In this document: in pieces, positions 26,525-35,080 of the stretch
Position numbering within the stretch: position 1 is the stretch's first letter
Layout: each line of letters opens with the position of its first letter
Source of the DNA: JAWKIJ01 sp041394325
GTDB taxonomy: Bacteria; Actinomycetota; Acidimicrobiia; Acidimicrobiales; Microtrichaceae
DNA: 64,000 nt
Reading direction: 5' to 3'
Assembly (NCBI GenBank): GCA_041394325.1
Contig: JAWKIJ010000001.1
Location: 930,001 to 994,000 of the forward strand
The notes under the pieces: generated by a model
The model's input: only the letters and a program-made list of their open reading frames with translations
The model's database searches: none
What the model was told of the DNA's origin: nothing
Program-made: the position numbers and the translations under genes

Positions 26525-26844
26525 TCCGTCCGCTGACGGGCCGGGGTCGCTTCGAAGCCGTCCGGCGAGATGGCCGCACGGTGTCCGACGGCGAGATCCG
26601 TATCCGTTTCCGACTCGACGGTGGTGACCAGGTGCGAGTCGCTTATGCCATCTCCTCTCGGGGGTCCACCGCCGTGGGCCGCAACCGGCTCCGGCGGCGC
26701 CTGCGAGCAGCGTTGGCCGATCTGGACCGTCGGGACGCGATTCCGTCGGGCGACTACGTGGTCAGTGCCGTCCGTCGCACGGCAGAAATTCCATTTCCCG
26801 ACCTCATCGGAAGAATACTGAAACTCTTGGAAAAGATTCGATGA
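26521..26844 (+). CDS. rnpA: Ribonuclease P protein component
   Basis: 107 residues. Binds the catalytic P RNA and helps cleave 5' leaders from pre-tRNAs. The RNR motif is present as GRNRLRRRLRAAL, and the N-terminal F in RGRFEAVRRDGR and the central beta strand (QVRVAYAISSRG) fit the family. TTG start overlaps the rpmH stop. ATGA overlap with yidD at the end. The P RNA gene itself is not in this window. Confidence 0.94.
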   Translation: MIRPLTGRGRFEAVRRDGRTVSDGEIRIRFRLDGGDQVRVAYAISSRGSTAVGRNRLRRRLRAALADLDRRDAIPSGDYVVSAVRRTAEIPFPDLIGRILKLLEKIR

Positions 26845-27101
26845 CCCTCGCGGCGACGATCTTGAGCAAGCCCATCCGTGGCTATCAGTTCGTCATGTCC
26901 GGTCGGCCGTCACCGTGCCGCTTCGATCCGAGTTGCTCGACCTACGCAATGCAGGCACTCGAGCGCCACGGGGCGTGGCGCGGCACGTATCTCGCGGTCC
27001 GACGGATCGCTCGTTGTCATCCATGGGGTGGGTTCGGTTATGACCCGGTCCCCGATACGCCACCCGTACGATCGGCACGGGACCGAAGGGCTCACCGATG
27101 A
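26841..27101 (+). CDS. yidD: YidD membrane-protein insertion efficiency factor
   Basis: 86 residues with the family signature: RGYQFVMSG, the CRFDPSCSTYAMQALERHG cysteine cluster and RRIARCHPWGGFGYDPVP. Peripheral inner-membrane protein thought to assist YidC. It overlaps both rnpA and yidC by 4 nt, so this is one translationally coupled operon. Confidence 0.95.
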   Translation: MTLAATILSKPIRGYQFVMSGRPSPCRFDPSCSTYAMQALERHGAWRGTYLAVRRIARCHPWGGFGYDPVPDTPPVRSARDRRAHR

Positions 27102-28222
27102 TCGCAGGAACACTCGCGGCCGGAACATTCGAGGGCTTCTTCCGAATAGTCACCGACTACTTTGGAATCCTCTACCGCATCACTCATAGCTATGGAGGTG
27201 CGATCATCCTGTTGACGATAACGGTCATGATCCTCACAGCTCCGTTGACTCTGAAGAGTACGAAGTCAATGCTCCAGATGCAGCGCCATCAGCCTGAGAT
27301 GAAGCGGATCCAGGCGGAGTTCAAACACGACCGTGATCGAATGAACCAAGAGATGATGGCGCTCTATAAGGAACATGGAATCAATCCTGTAAGTGGTTGT
27401 GTACCCATGTTCCTTCAGGCACCCGTGTTCTTCATTCTCTATGAAGTGCTGCGGGGCATCACCAACCGAGACGGTGGTTCCGTGTCGGGAATCGGACGCG
27501 TTGCCGGTCAGCTCGCCTCAGGACAGGCCTTCACTCCCTTCCGTCTCCGGGATCAGGTCTTCAGTCCACAGCACCTGAGCTCGGGCTCCACCCTCTATCA
27601 CTCGCTTTCCACGAGTACGAAGATGAACTTCTTTGGTATCGATCTCTCTCTAACACCACTGGAAGCGATCCGAATCGGGATCTGGTTTTCAGCTCCATTC
27701 ATAGTGCTCATCATTCTCATGTTGGTGAGCCAGATCTATCAGCAGCGACAACTCCAAGGTCGTACCCAAGGTCAAACAGTGCCTGCTCAGCAACAAATGC
27801 TGATGAAGGTAATGCCGTACGCTCTCCCATTGTTCTCGATGCTCTATCCAGCTGGGTTGAGCCTCTACTATTTCGTGCAAGGGCTCTGTCGGATTGGTCT
27901 GCAGGGATATATCACTAAAACGGTCTACGCCCCACACCAAGAGGAAATGGCGAAACGGAGCGCGTCCGTGGCGCCCTCGTCGTCTGGCCCCGAGAAGGAC
28001 GTCGCATCGGAGGCGGCGGACGTAGCGTCGCCGAAACCCGGGACGGCGCCGAAGAAGCCCGGAGGCCAGGGTGGATCGAAGCGATCGGCAGCGACCAGGC
28101 CGGCAGGAGCCAAAGCCGCACCTGCCCGCGCCGGTGGAAAGCGGAGCAACGGGTCCGCTTCACGTCGTCCATCCGGAACGTCCGGTGGAAGAAGGTCCGG
28201 AGAGCCGCGGCAGGGCCGCTAG
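27098..28222 (+). CDS. yidC: Membrane protein insertase YidC (Oxa1 family)
   Basis: 374 residues, Gram-positive type without the periplasmic domain of proteobacteria. The helices and cytoplasmic hairpin are clear: FGILYRITHSYGGAIILLTI, then TLKSTKSMLQMQRHQPEMKR, GCVPMFLQAPVFFILYEVL and YFVQGLCRIG near the end. The final 80 residues are a basic, Ser/Pro/Gly-rich tail that may touch ribosomes. Base composition of the membrane part is visibly more AT-rich than its neighbours, partly due to hydrophobic codons. Operon with rnpA and yidD. Confidence 0.95.
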   Translation: MIAGTLAAGTFEGFFRIVTDYFGILYRITHSYGGAIILLTITVMILTAPLTLKSTKSMLQMQRHQPEMKRIQAEFKHDRDRMNQEMMALYKEHGINPVSGCVPMFLQAPVFFILYEVLRGITNRDGGSVSGIGRVAGQLASGQAFTPFRLRDQVFSPQHLSSGSTLYHSLSTSTKMNFFGIDLSLTPLEAIRIGIWFSAPFIVLIILMLVSQIYQQRQLQGRTQGQTVPAQQQMLMKVMPYALPLFSMLYPAGLSLYYFVQGLCRIGLQGYITKTVYAPHQEEMAKRSASVAPSSSGPEKDVASEAADVASPKPGTAPKKPGGQGGSKRSAATRPAGAKAAPARAGGKRSNGSASRRPSGTSGGRRSGEPRQGR

Positions 28223-28246
28223 CAACGGATAGGAAGGCACACAGCG

Positions 28247-29086
28247 ATGGAGTGGATCGAGACGACCGGACAATCGGTCGACGAAGCAAAGGAACTACTG
28301 ATCGACCGACTCGGGGTCGACGAGGCCGAGGCCGAGTTCGAGATCCTGGAGGAGCCGAAGCCCGGCCTTTTCGGTCGAACGAAGGGTCAGGCCCGCGTTC
28401 GTGCACGCGTCCTCCCCCAGGATCATCGGCCGGAGCGCCAACGGCGCCGAAAGGACTCAGCGTCGGGTCGGCCGGCCGAGGGCACGGCAAAGGGTGACCG
28501 ACCCTCCGGCGATCGCGGTGCGGCGCGAAACGACCCTGATGACCGTGCGGGGCGTACGCCGGTGGGCAAGGTGTCCACCCCCGCGAAGGACGATCCCGGC
28601 GAGCGAGGTCCTCGGCTCGAGAGCGCGGTCGCCAAGTCGGCTACCGAAGAATTCCTCTCTGCGCTGGTCGGCCATTTCGGGCTGACCGCCGGGGTGGATG
28701 TCGAGGTGGACGACGCCGGCGATCTTGCGGCGACCGTCTCCGGCGAGCGCCTCGGCGCTCTGATCGGGCCCCGCGGTGGGATCGTCACGGCCGTCGAGGA
28801 GCTCGCTCGGACCAGACTCCAGCATGTTGCCTTGGGCGGGTCGACACCGCGGCTACGTGTGGACATCGGAGGCTACCGTTCGAGTCGCCGTGGTGATCTC
28901 GACACTTTCGTCGATGAGGTCATCGGCAAGGTTCGTGCGACAGGGGTCCCGCACATGATCGACATCGTCTTGTCTGGGGAACGGAAGGTCGTCCACGACC
29001 GGGTTGCCGCGAGTGCACCGGACCTCACGACCCGCTCCGAGGGTGAAGAGCCCGATCGGCGCGTGGTGATCAGCCCCGCGAACTGA
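28247..29086 (+). CDS. jag: Jag/KhpB RNA-binding protein
   Basis: 279 residues. Jag-N domain at 1-50 (EWIETTGQSVDEAKELLIDR, KPGLFGRTKGQARV), a long basic linker, a KH domain around 145-200 (GERLGALIGPRGGIVTAVEE) and an R3H-like domain to the end. It binds RNA and affects cell-wall growth and division in Gram-positives. Conserved place after yidC; start 24 bp downstream with an AGGAAGG Shine-Dalgarno. Confidence 0.92.
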   Translation: MEWIETTGQSVDEAKELLIDRLGVDEAEAEFEILEEPKPGLFGRTKGQARVRARVLPQDHRPERQRRRKDSASGRPAEGTAKGDRPSGDRGAARNDPDDRAGRTPVGKVSTPAKDDPGERGPRLESAVAKSATEEFLSALVGHFGLTAGVDVEVDDAGDLAATVSGERLGALIGPRGGIVTAVEELARTRLQHVALGGSTPRLRVDIGGYRSSRRGDLDTFVDEVIGKVRATGVPHMIDIVLSGERKVVHDRVAASAPDLTTRSEGEEPDRRVVISPAN

Positions 29087-29106
29087 TCACCGCGTGCCGT
29101 CATATC

Positions 29107-29739
29107 GTGGGCGTCGGCACCGACGTCGGCTGGTCGCCCGACGGATGGCTTGACCAGGCACTCCACCGCGCCCAGGCGTTGGGGATCTTGGGGCCGAGTC
29201 CGGTTGGGGAGCACATAAGGCATGCCGAGCGCTTTGTTGCCGAGGTCCAGGACGGCGAGATCGTCCTCGACCTCGGTAGCGGCGGTGGCTTGCCCGGCTT
29301 GGTGATCGCCGCTCGGCGCCCTACCTGCCGGATCACACTGCTCGATGCGAACGAGCGCCGAGTGGCGTTGCTTCGCCACAGTGTGAGCGGCGCGCCGTTT
29401 GCAGTCGAAGTCGTATGTGGGCGGGCCGAATCACTCGCGAGGACGAAGCGCTATCGACGCGCCTTCGATACCGTTGTCGCCAGGGGGTTCGGGCCACCGG
29501 CAGTGAGTGCGGAGTGCGCCGTGGGCTTCCTCCGGGTCGGTGGACGATTCGTCGTCAGTGAACCCCCCGACAATCCGGACGACGTGAACGAGCGGTGGCC
29601 CGAACTCGGGCTCTCCCGACTCGGGCTACGGAGGACTGCGGGACCGATCGACGGTGGAGTCCGCGTCTTCAGACTGAGCGAGGCGAGGGAGGACTTTCCC
29701 CGATCGGACGGGGTCCCACGTCGTCGTCCTCTGTTCTGA
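29107..29739 (+). CDS. rsmG: 16S rRNA (guanine527-N7)-methyltransferase
   Basis: 210 residues. The SAM-binding motif is LDLGSGGGLPGLVIA with the acidic LLDANERR loop. The GPSPVGEHIRHAERF segment lies before it and VVARGFGPPAVSAECA after it. Methylates G527 in the 530 loop; loss gives low-level streptomycin resistance in many bacteria. The GTG start gives no clear Shine-Dalgarno. Last gene of the rpmH-rsmG run before the parS region. Confidence 0.93.
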   Translation: MGVGTDVGWSPDGWLDQALHRAQALGILGPSPVGEHIRHAERFVAEVQDGEIVLDLGSGGGLPGLVIAARRPTCRITLLDANERRVALLRHSVSGAPFAVEVVCGRAESLARTKRYRRAFDTVVARGFGPPAVSAECAVGFLRVGGRFVVSEPPDNPDDVNERWPELGLSRLGLRRTAGPIDGGVRVFRLSEAREDFPRSDGVPRRRPLF

Positions 29740-30157
29740 ACCCAGGGACCGATCGTGAGGTGTCCGGTCGATGGTCGTTCGACCGTCTTGCGATGTTCCA
29801 CGTGGAACCCGCGATCGGTCGCCGGGAATCCCCGATGAGGTGCCGGCGGTTCCGGGTGAACAGACCGGCGGCTGTGATCCCGGGTGCAAGAGACGGATTC
29901 CCGTCGGGGCCGCCCGTGGAACATGTCGCCGTCGGTGGCCGACCCCGTCCAGCATCCGGCTTGGCGGGAGTAGCCGGCGGGCCGACGTGCGATGCGACCA
30001 CTCGGTGCCATTCGCGTGAGGTACTTCATCGGGATAGCCATGGGTGTGATTCGCTGACCCGAGGGAGTCGTGGTCGGGGCGCGCTCGTGCTCAGGGCGTC
30101 ACCAGCCGTGGTACCGGTGCCGCCTTGCCCGGGTGCACCGTCGACCGGGGCGCCGGT
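29740..30157. other. Gene-free spacer carrying parS
   Basis: About 420 bp after rsmG. It carries a perfect parS-like palindrome at 29794-29809 and one unpaired half-site CGTGGAACA (29915-29923). No convincing coding region or RNA structure is seen. Confidence 0.5.
29794..29809. promoter_or_regulatory. parS site 1
   Basis: TGTTCCACGTGGAACC contains the perfect 14-bp palindrome GTTCCACGTGGAAC, close to the bacterial parS consensus GTTTCACGTGAAAC. It is about 1.2 kb upstream of parA and would nucleate ParB spreading for chromosome segregation. Confidence 0.85.
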
Positions 30158-30388
30158 TCATGGCCGCCAGTAGTTGTTAGCAGCGGCGACGGTCTGGAAG
30201 TTGATTGCGATCACCTGGGAAGCGGCCGTGAGGCCGTCTGCCGATTCCGCGTAGGCGGGGCGCAACCGCTTCAGGACATCGGCATCCGGTTGCGTGTACT
30301 TGACGCCACGTCGGCTCAAGGTGATCGCGAGTTCGAAGCCCTCCTGGGCTGTTGCGGTGATCAATGACGGCAGCCATGTTTCGGACAT
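30158..30388 (-). CDS. Small conserved-looking protein between the two parS sites
   Basis: 76 residues (SETWLPSLITATAQEGFELA, then KRLRPAYAESADG and a C-terminal INFQTVAAANNYWRP). AAGGAG about 7 nt before the ATG and a TAGGAT -10 box at 30419-30424 support expression. Mostly helical, soluble, no known domain recognised. Oriented opposite to rsmG and parA and flanked by parS sites, so ParB spreading would cover it. Function unknown; a link to segregation is only positional. Confidence 0.6.
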   Translation of the reverse strand: MSETWLPSLITATAQEGFELAITLSRRGVKYTQPDADVLKRLRPAYAESADGLTAASQVIAINFQTVAAANNYWRP

Positions 30389-31036
30389 CTGCTTGCTCCT
30401 TCTTCGTCCAATGATCGGATCCTACCCCCGTGTCGGGCGCGCGATCAGGGGAGCGGCGCGGCGGAGGGGCTGAGGCGGATGATCCGCGTGGTGGCGGTTG
30501 GTTCCTGGACTCGGGCGGCCGAGTGGAGTGGCCGACATCAGGTCTCCCAGAGCCCTCGGGGTTTCGGATCCTACGCACCTGTGCGGGCCGCTCGGCGGTC
30601 TGGCCGGCGTGAGGATCGTCACGGTCGAAGCGGGGTTGAAGGGCCGTCACGGGTGTAGATCGGACCCGGCGACGACGGCACTTCCGAGAAGGCTGCGCGA
30701 TTTGCACCCTTCTCTACGTGGGTAAGCCGAACAGGGACCTACTCGCTACCGTCACTCCCGACTGAACTCCGAAGGCCCGGATGGGCCACCGCGGTCGAAT
30801 CAGCCCGGTAGACGCGAGCGGGCTTGGCCGGGGTTGCGATCTGAGCGGACTCGATCGAGTCTGCGGTGCAGCGATCCGAACTCGCGCGTCGGATGGCCGG
30901 CCCGCTTCACGGATGTTCCACGTGGAACGACCGGGACGCCGGCTAGGGCGTGGCGTCGGGCGGATCGTGTGATCGCGGGTGCTTGACTCCGCGTGGCGCC
31001 CCAACGAAGATGCAGCCGGAATCGAGAGGTACACGA
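30389..31036. other. Gene-free spacer upstream of parA with parS site 2
   Basis: About 650 bp with no protein-like frame. The only recognisable signals are the TAGGAT box for the minus-strand small gene, the second parS at 30914-30929 and a GAGAGG Shine-Dalgarno just before the parA ATG. Confidence 0.45.
30914..30929. promoter_or_regulatory. parS site 2
   Basis: TGTTCCACGTGGAACG, the same 14-bp palindrome as site 1, lies about 110 bp before the parA start. Two identical sites 1.1 kb apart next to parAB make the assignment firm. Confidence 0.87.
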
Positions 31037-32448
31037 ATGGGAGATCCGGTGGGTGACGGCGATCGGGGCCGCGATGCGAGTTGGCGACGGATGTGGAGGC
31101 CCGGAGCACGGCCCGACACCGAACCGCGACCCGCTGCCGGCGAGGCCGCCCCGGGCGGTTCGCCGCACACCGATCCGGCTCGGCCCGAACCTACCCAGTC
31201 ACCGGCGCCGGTTTCGAGCCCCGAGACTCCTTCTCTCGATGCCCTAGATCCCACCGCGGGGATTCGACCCGATTCGATATCAGCGGATCGTGAATCCGAC
31301 AGCGCTCCTCCCGTTGCTCGACCGGGCGAATGGGCGATGGATACCTCGGCAGTGGGCGACTCCCCGTCACTGAACGAGACGTCGATCGGATCGGCGACAC
31401 CGTCGATGACCGCCGCCCCGATCGGCGGTCTCGCGCAATCCGGTGAGTCCGAATCGTCCGCTCCGGAGATCGATGTCGAGACGACCATGGAACCCCGAAG
31501 CGATCGTCTGGCGGGGAACGGGGTATCGACTCTCGAGGATTCCGACGAACGGATCGACCGGCGCTCGACGGGAGAGGATGGGACTCGGGCCGAGGAGTCG
31601 GACACGACCGAGACCCCGCCCGGGGGCGACATCGGTGAGGGGGTTGCCGACGCCGCGACGGCTCCTGATCGGAAACGTCGGCCGTTGCCGCGAGTGATCA
31701 GCCTCGCCAACCAGAAGGGGGCGTCGGTAAGACGACGACGACCGTGAACGTCGGAGCGGCGCTCGCGGAGCAGGATCATCGGACCCTGGTGATCGATCTC
31801 GACCCGCAGGGCAACGCGACCACCGGCCTCGGGTTGTCGACGCGAAATCTGGCGTCGTCGATCTACGACGTCTTGTTGAACGACGTTCCACTGGAGGAGG
31901 TGATCGAGTCCACCGCGATCCGGAACCTGTTCGTCGCTCCGGCGAGCCTCGATCTCGCCGGAGCGGAGATCGAGCTCGTTCCAGCGATGAGCCGGGAGAT
32001 GAGGCTCCGGAACGCGATCAATGCGGTCAAGGACGACTACGAGTACGTTTTGATCGACTGTCCACCGAGTCTCGGGCTGCTGACCGTGAACGCCCTGGCG
32101 GCCGCAGACGAGGTGTTGGTGCCGATCCAGTGCGAGTACTACGCGCTGGAGGGGTTGAGTCAGTTGATTCGAAACATCCAGCTCGTCCAGAAGAACCTGA
32201 ACCCCGCGCTGGAGTTGAGCACGCTCGTCATGGTGATGTACGACGCCCGGACCAAGCTGAGCGAACAAGTTGCGAGTGAAGTTCGGGAGCACTTCGGAGA
32301 TCTTGTTTGCCACACCGTGATACCTCGCAACGTCCGGTTGTCCGAGGCGCCGTCGTACGGTCAGCCGATCACGGTGTTCGATTCCAGCTCACGAGGGGCG
32401 GTTGCGTACCGCGAATTGGCACGGGAGGTGCATCGTGTCGCGTCGTAG
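31037..32448 (+). CDS. parA: Chromosome-partitioning ATPase ParA, frameshifted at Walker A
   Basis: The core is a ParA ATPase: DPQGNATTGLGLSTRN, the conserved YEYVLIDCPPSLGLLTVNAL and the C-terminal RNVRLSEAPSYGQPI. The Walker A stretch NQKGGVGKTTT is broken: the run at 31717-31721 has five G where six would keep the frame, so the reading frame up to SLANQKGA and the one from VNVGAALAEQ are offset by one. An unusual 225-residue Ser/Thr/Pro/Glu-rich, disordered segment precedes the ATPase. GAGAGG lies before the ATG at 31037. The 3' end overlaps parB by 14 bp. ParA moves ParB-parS complexes over the nucleoid. Confidence 0.9.
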
Positions 32449-33367
32449 TGGCTTGGGCAAGGGGTTGGGCGCGCTCATCCCTGCCGAGGGGGCGTCAGCC
32501 GGTGGCGGAGAGGGGAGTGGGCCTTTCGGGCTTCGGGACATCCCCGTGAGTAGCGTGACACGAAATCCGCATCAGCCACGTTCGGTGTTTGCGGAGGAGC
32601 CACTGAACTCTCTCGTCGAGTCAGTACGTGTCGTCGGTGTGTTGCAGCCGATCCTCGTTCGGCCTGTATCCGAGGACGGGCAGTTCGAGTTGATCGCAGG
32701 TGAACGGCGACTCCGTGCGGCTCGTCGCGCGGGACTCACCACGATCCCTGCAGTGGTGAGAGAGGTGGAGGACGTCGGCTCTCTCGAGCAGGCCATCGTA
32801 GAGAATCTCCATCGGGCGGATCTGAACCCGATGGAGGAGGCAGCGGCGTATCAACGTCTCATCGACGAGTTCGGACTCACGCAGGAGCAGGCGGCATCCC
32901 GAGTCGGCAAGAGCCGTTCGTCGGTCGCCAACCTCCTGCGGTTGTTCCACCTGCCGCCGACGGTGCAGCGGATGGTCAGCGAAGGCCAGTTGTCGGCCGG
33001 CCATGCCAAGGTGTTGTTGTCGACACCCGATCGTGCGTTTCAGGAGGCCCTTGCGAAGCGGATCGTTTCGGAGGATCTCTCGGTGCGGTCGACGGAGGAC
33101 GTGATCCGAGAGCGCGCCGAGATCGAAGGACGGCTGGGGGGCGCCGATGACATCGGCACCGGTCACCGGCGGACACCCGAGTCGGATCCGAGCCGCAAAC
33201 GCCTACGACCTCCCGGACTTTTGGAGTTGGAGGAGCTGCTGTCCTCCCGGCTCGACACACGGGTCAAGGTCGAGATGGGCGCGAAGAAGGGGCGGATGCA
33301 GATCGAGTTTGCGAACCTCGAGGACCTCGAGCGGATCTATCGAATCATCAACTCCCAGGACACGTGA
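32435..33367 (+). CDS. parB: Chromosome-partitioning protein ParB
   Basis: 310 residues from GTG at 32435 (SRRSGLGKGLGALIP, the ParA-contacting N terminus), with GGGAGG upstream. The CTP-binding ParB/Srx domain includes NPHQPRSVF and IAGERRLRAARRAGL, followed by LHRADLNPMEEA and the HTH region GLTQEQAASRVGKSRSSVANLLRL. A C-terminal dimerisation segment follows. Binds the parS palindromes upstream and spreads; co-transcribed and translationally coupled with parA. Confidence 0.96.
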   Translation: MSRRSGLGKGLGALIPAEGASAGGGEGSGPFGLRDIPVSSVTRNPHQPRSVFAEEPLNSLVESVRVVGVLQPILVRPVSEDGQFELIAGERRLRAARRAGLTTIPAVVREVEDVGSLEQAIVENLHRADLNPMEEAAAYQRLIDEFGLTQEQAASRVGKSRSSVANLLRLFHLPPTVQRMVSEGQLSAGHAKVLLSTPDRAFQEALAKRIVSEDLSVRSTEDVIRERAEIEGRLGGADDIGTGHRRTPESDPSRKRLRPPGLLELEELLSSRLDTRVKVEMGAKKGRMQIEFANLEDLERIYRIINSQDT

Positions 33368-33433
33368 CGCGGAGAGTTCGTCGCGCATCACCGTGGTTGA
33401 GGTTGCTCGCTTCCCGATGAGGGTTCGACCGGG

Positions 33434-33491
33434 TTGTCCACAGCTGTGACTAAAGGTGTGGACAACGATGAACCGGTCGTCGTTGTCCACG
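33434..33491. other. DnaA-box cluster downstream of parB
   Basis: Two perfect boxes in inverted orientation, TTGTCCACA (33434-33442) and TGTGGACAA (33457-33465), plus TTGTCCACG (33483-33491). They lie in the 225-bp gap between convergent parB and cwlM, about 7 kb from dnaA. Boxes this good are denser here than in the dnaA-dnaN spacer. Possible roles are DnaA titration, timing control, or a secondary or actual origin element. Confidence 0.6.
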
Positions 33492-33592
33492 CTCTCGATC
33501 GATGATCGAAGGTGACCGTCTGGGGTGCAGTCGGTGCGGGGGAAACTGGAGCCGCGCGGTGGGTGTGACCGTGGACAGGTCTCGCGGTTGGC

Positions 33593-34573
33593 TCAGATGG
33601 CGGCCCGGGCGTGGGTCCATCGCTGGAGCGCACGGCTGATGGCCGCGGCGACCAGGGACTGCAACTCGGTGGCGTCCGCTCTGGTTCCCAGACGGATCCG
33701 TACCGTCGGGCACCGCGTCTCGCGGAGGATGGTGAGGCGCTTTCCATGAGCGACGCCCGGGCTCCATCCTGCGTGATGGGGAAACTGCCGAAGCAGATGT
33801 TCGGCAAGCGAACGCCCCGGTACCGACTCGAACGACGGTACACCGAAATAGGAGAACTCGAGGACAGGAGTGGGAGCGATCTGCAACGCGATGCAGACGT
33901 CCGCCTCAAACTCGTTCACCAGACTCGCCGTCGACGACCACGACGAGGCAGCGCACACAGACACGACGGCATTGGTACGCTCGAGGTCCGATCCGATCAG
34001 ACCTGCCAAAGGACTTTCCGTACCCTGGTGGGCGACAGCGACTCTCAATCGCCCGAGATCGGACCCGGGGCTGCGTTGTTGTGCCTCGCGTTCGACCAAG
34101 CCGACCACCGGGATGTCGCTCGAGCGTCTGGCGAGGCGACCCAACATCTCGAAGGTGTCCCGTGCACACACACCATCGACCACCAGGTCGACGTTTCGTT
34201 GGAACTTCGCGAGCGCGTCGGCCGTGGCCGGACCGAATATTCCGTCGACTCGACCCGCGTTGAAGCCCAGGATTCCGAGTTGCAACTGGAGCGCCGAGAC
34301 GTCGTCGCCTCGGAGCATCGGATCGGTCAGATAGAGTGGTCTGAGGCCGAACATACGTTCTGCCTCGGTCAGTTCTTCCCAGGTTTCCTCATCGCAGGTA
34401 CCGGTGACGTCGAGCCCGCGGGACTCCTGAAACGAACGGATCGCTTGGTCCGTCTTCTCGTCGCAACTCTCGTCGTCGGTTTCGTCGAGGAAGCCGAGCG
34501 CGGCGAGCCGACGGCGCAATTGGTGCAGCAAGGGGCCCCGATCTCCGGGCACGAGGGAATCGAACGTCATCAT
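33593..34573 (-). CDS. cwlM: CwlM-like protein: two peptidoglycan-binding domains and a degenerate amidase fold
   Basis: 326 residues. Two peptidoglycan-binding modules occur at about 10-70 (LLHQLRRRLAALGFLDE) and 80-145 (ALQLQLGILGFNAGRVDGIF, FQRNVDLVVDG). The C-terminal third keeps an amidase_3-like length but lacks the expected PGHGG and SIHxN zinc-binding motifs; VAVAHQGTES and VCIALQIAP occupy those positions. No signal peptide. In mycobacteria CwlM is a cytoplasmic, phosphorylation-controlled activator of MurA rather than a hydrolase, and its gene sits by trxA and parB, as here. A regulator role fits. Confidence 0.8.
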   Translation of the reverse strand: MMTFDSLVPGDRGPLLHQLRRRLAALGFLDETDDESCDEKTDQAIRSFQESRGLDVTGTCDEETWEELTEAERMFGLRPLYLTDPMLRGDDVSALQLQLGILGFNAGRVDGIFGPATADALAKFQRNVDLVVDGVCARDTFEMLGRLARRSSDIPVVGLVEREAQQRSPGSDLGRLRVAVAHQGTESPLAGLIGSDLERTNAVVSVCAASSWSSTASLVNEFEADVCIALQIAPTPVLEFSYFGVPSFESVPGRSLAEHLLRQFPHHAGWSPGVAHGKRLTILRETRCPTVRIRLGTRADATELQSLVAAAISRALQRWTHARAAI

Positions 34574-34673
34574 CGGGAGCGACCCGTGGCGTCTACGGTG
34601 GAGCCCACGGGTGCGCCACTGTAGATCCGGGTAGTCCTTCGGTCGAAAGACCCGGGCCGATCCGGGCGTCCGC

Positions 34674-35003
34674 TCAGCCGAGGTAGGGCTGGAACTCCTC
34701 GAGGATCTGCGCTTTGCCGCGGCCGCCGATGATCCGGTGTTGGACCTCGCCGTCCTTGAAGAGGAGCAGCGTCGGGATGCTCTGGACGTCATAGCGCAAG
34801 GCAAGTCCCTGGTTCTGGTCGACGTCGACCTTGGCGACGGCCATGCGAGCGCCCTCGTCGGCCGCAAGCTCTTCGATGATCGGCGCGATCTGTCGGCACG
34901 GGGCGCACCAGGTCGCCCAGAAGTCCACGAGGACGGGGACGTCGGATCCCTTGATCACCTCGTCGAAGGAGTCCTCGGTGAGGTTCTGAATACCAGTAGC
35001 CAT
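34674..35003 (-). CDS. trxA: Thioredoxin
   Basis: 109 residues with active site W32-C-A-P-C36 (WCAPC rather than the commoner WCGPC) and the cis-proline IPT in SIPTLLLFKDG. Cytoplasmic disulfide reductase reduced by the thioredoxin reductase encoded just upstream in the same run. A GAAAGG Shine-Dalgarno precedes the ATG. The Ala in the motif may tune redox potential modestly. Confidence 0.96.
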   Translation of the reverse strand: MATGIQNLTEDSFDEVIKGSDVPVLVDFWATWCAPCRQIAPIIEELAADEGARMAVAKVDVDQNQGLALRYDVQSIPTLLLFKDGEVQHRIIGGRGKAQILEEFQPYLG

Positions 35004-35080
35004 GGGGGTACCTTTCTCGGGTCTCGCTCAGGCGGGTCAGCGAGGACAACGGCTCATGTCAGCAGGGCATTCCCGACTGC

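Noticed and set aside
29915..29923. A third parS-like half-site CGTGGAACA
   Set aside because: The left half of the palindrome does not match, so it is unlikely to bind ParB on its own.
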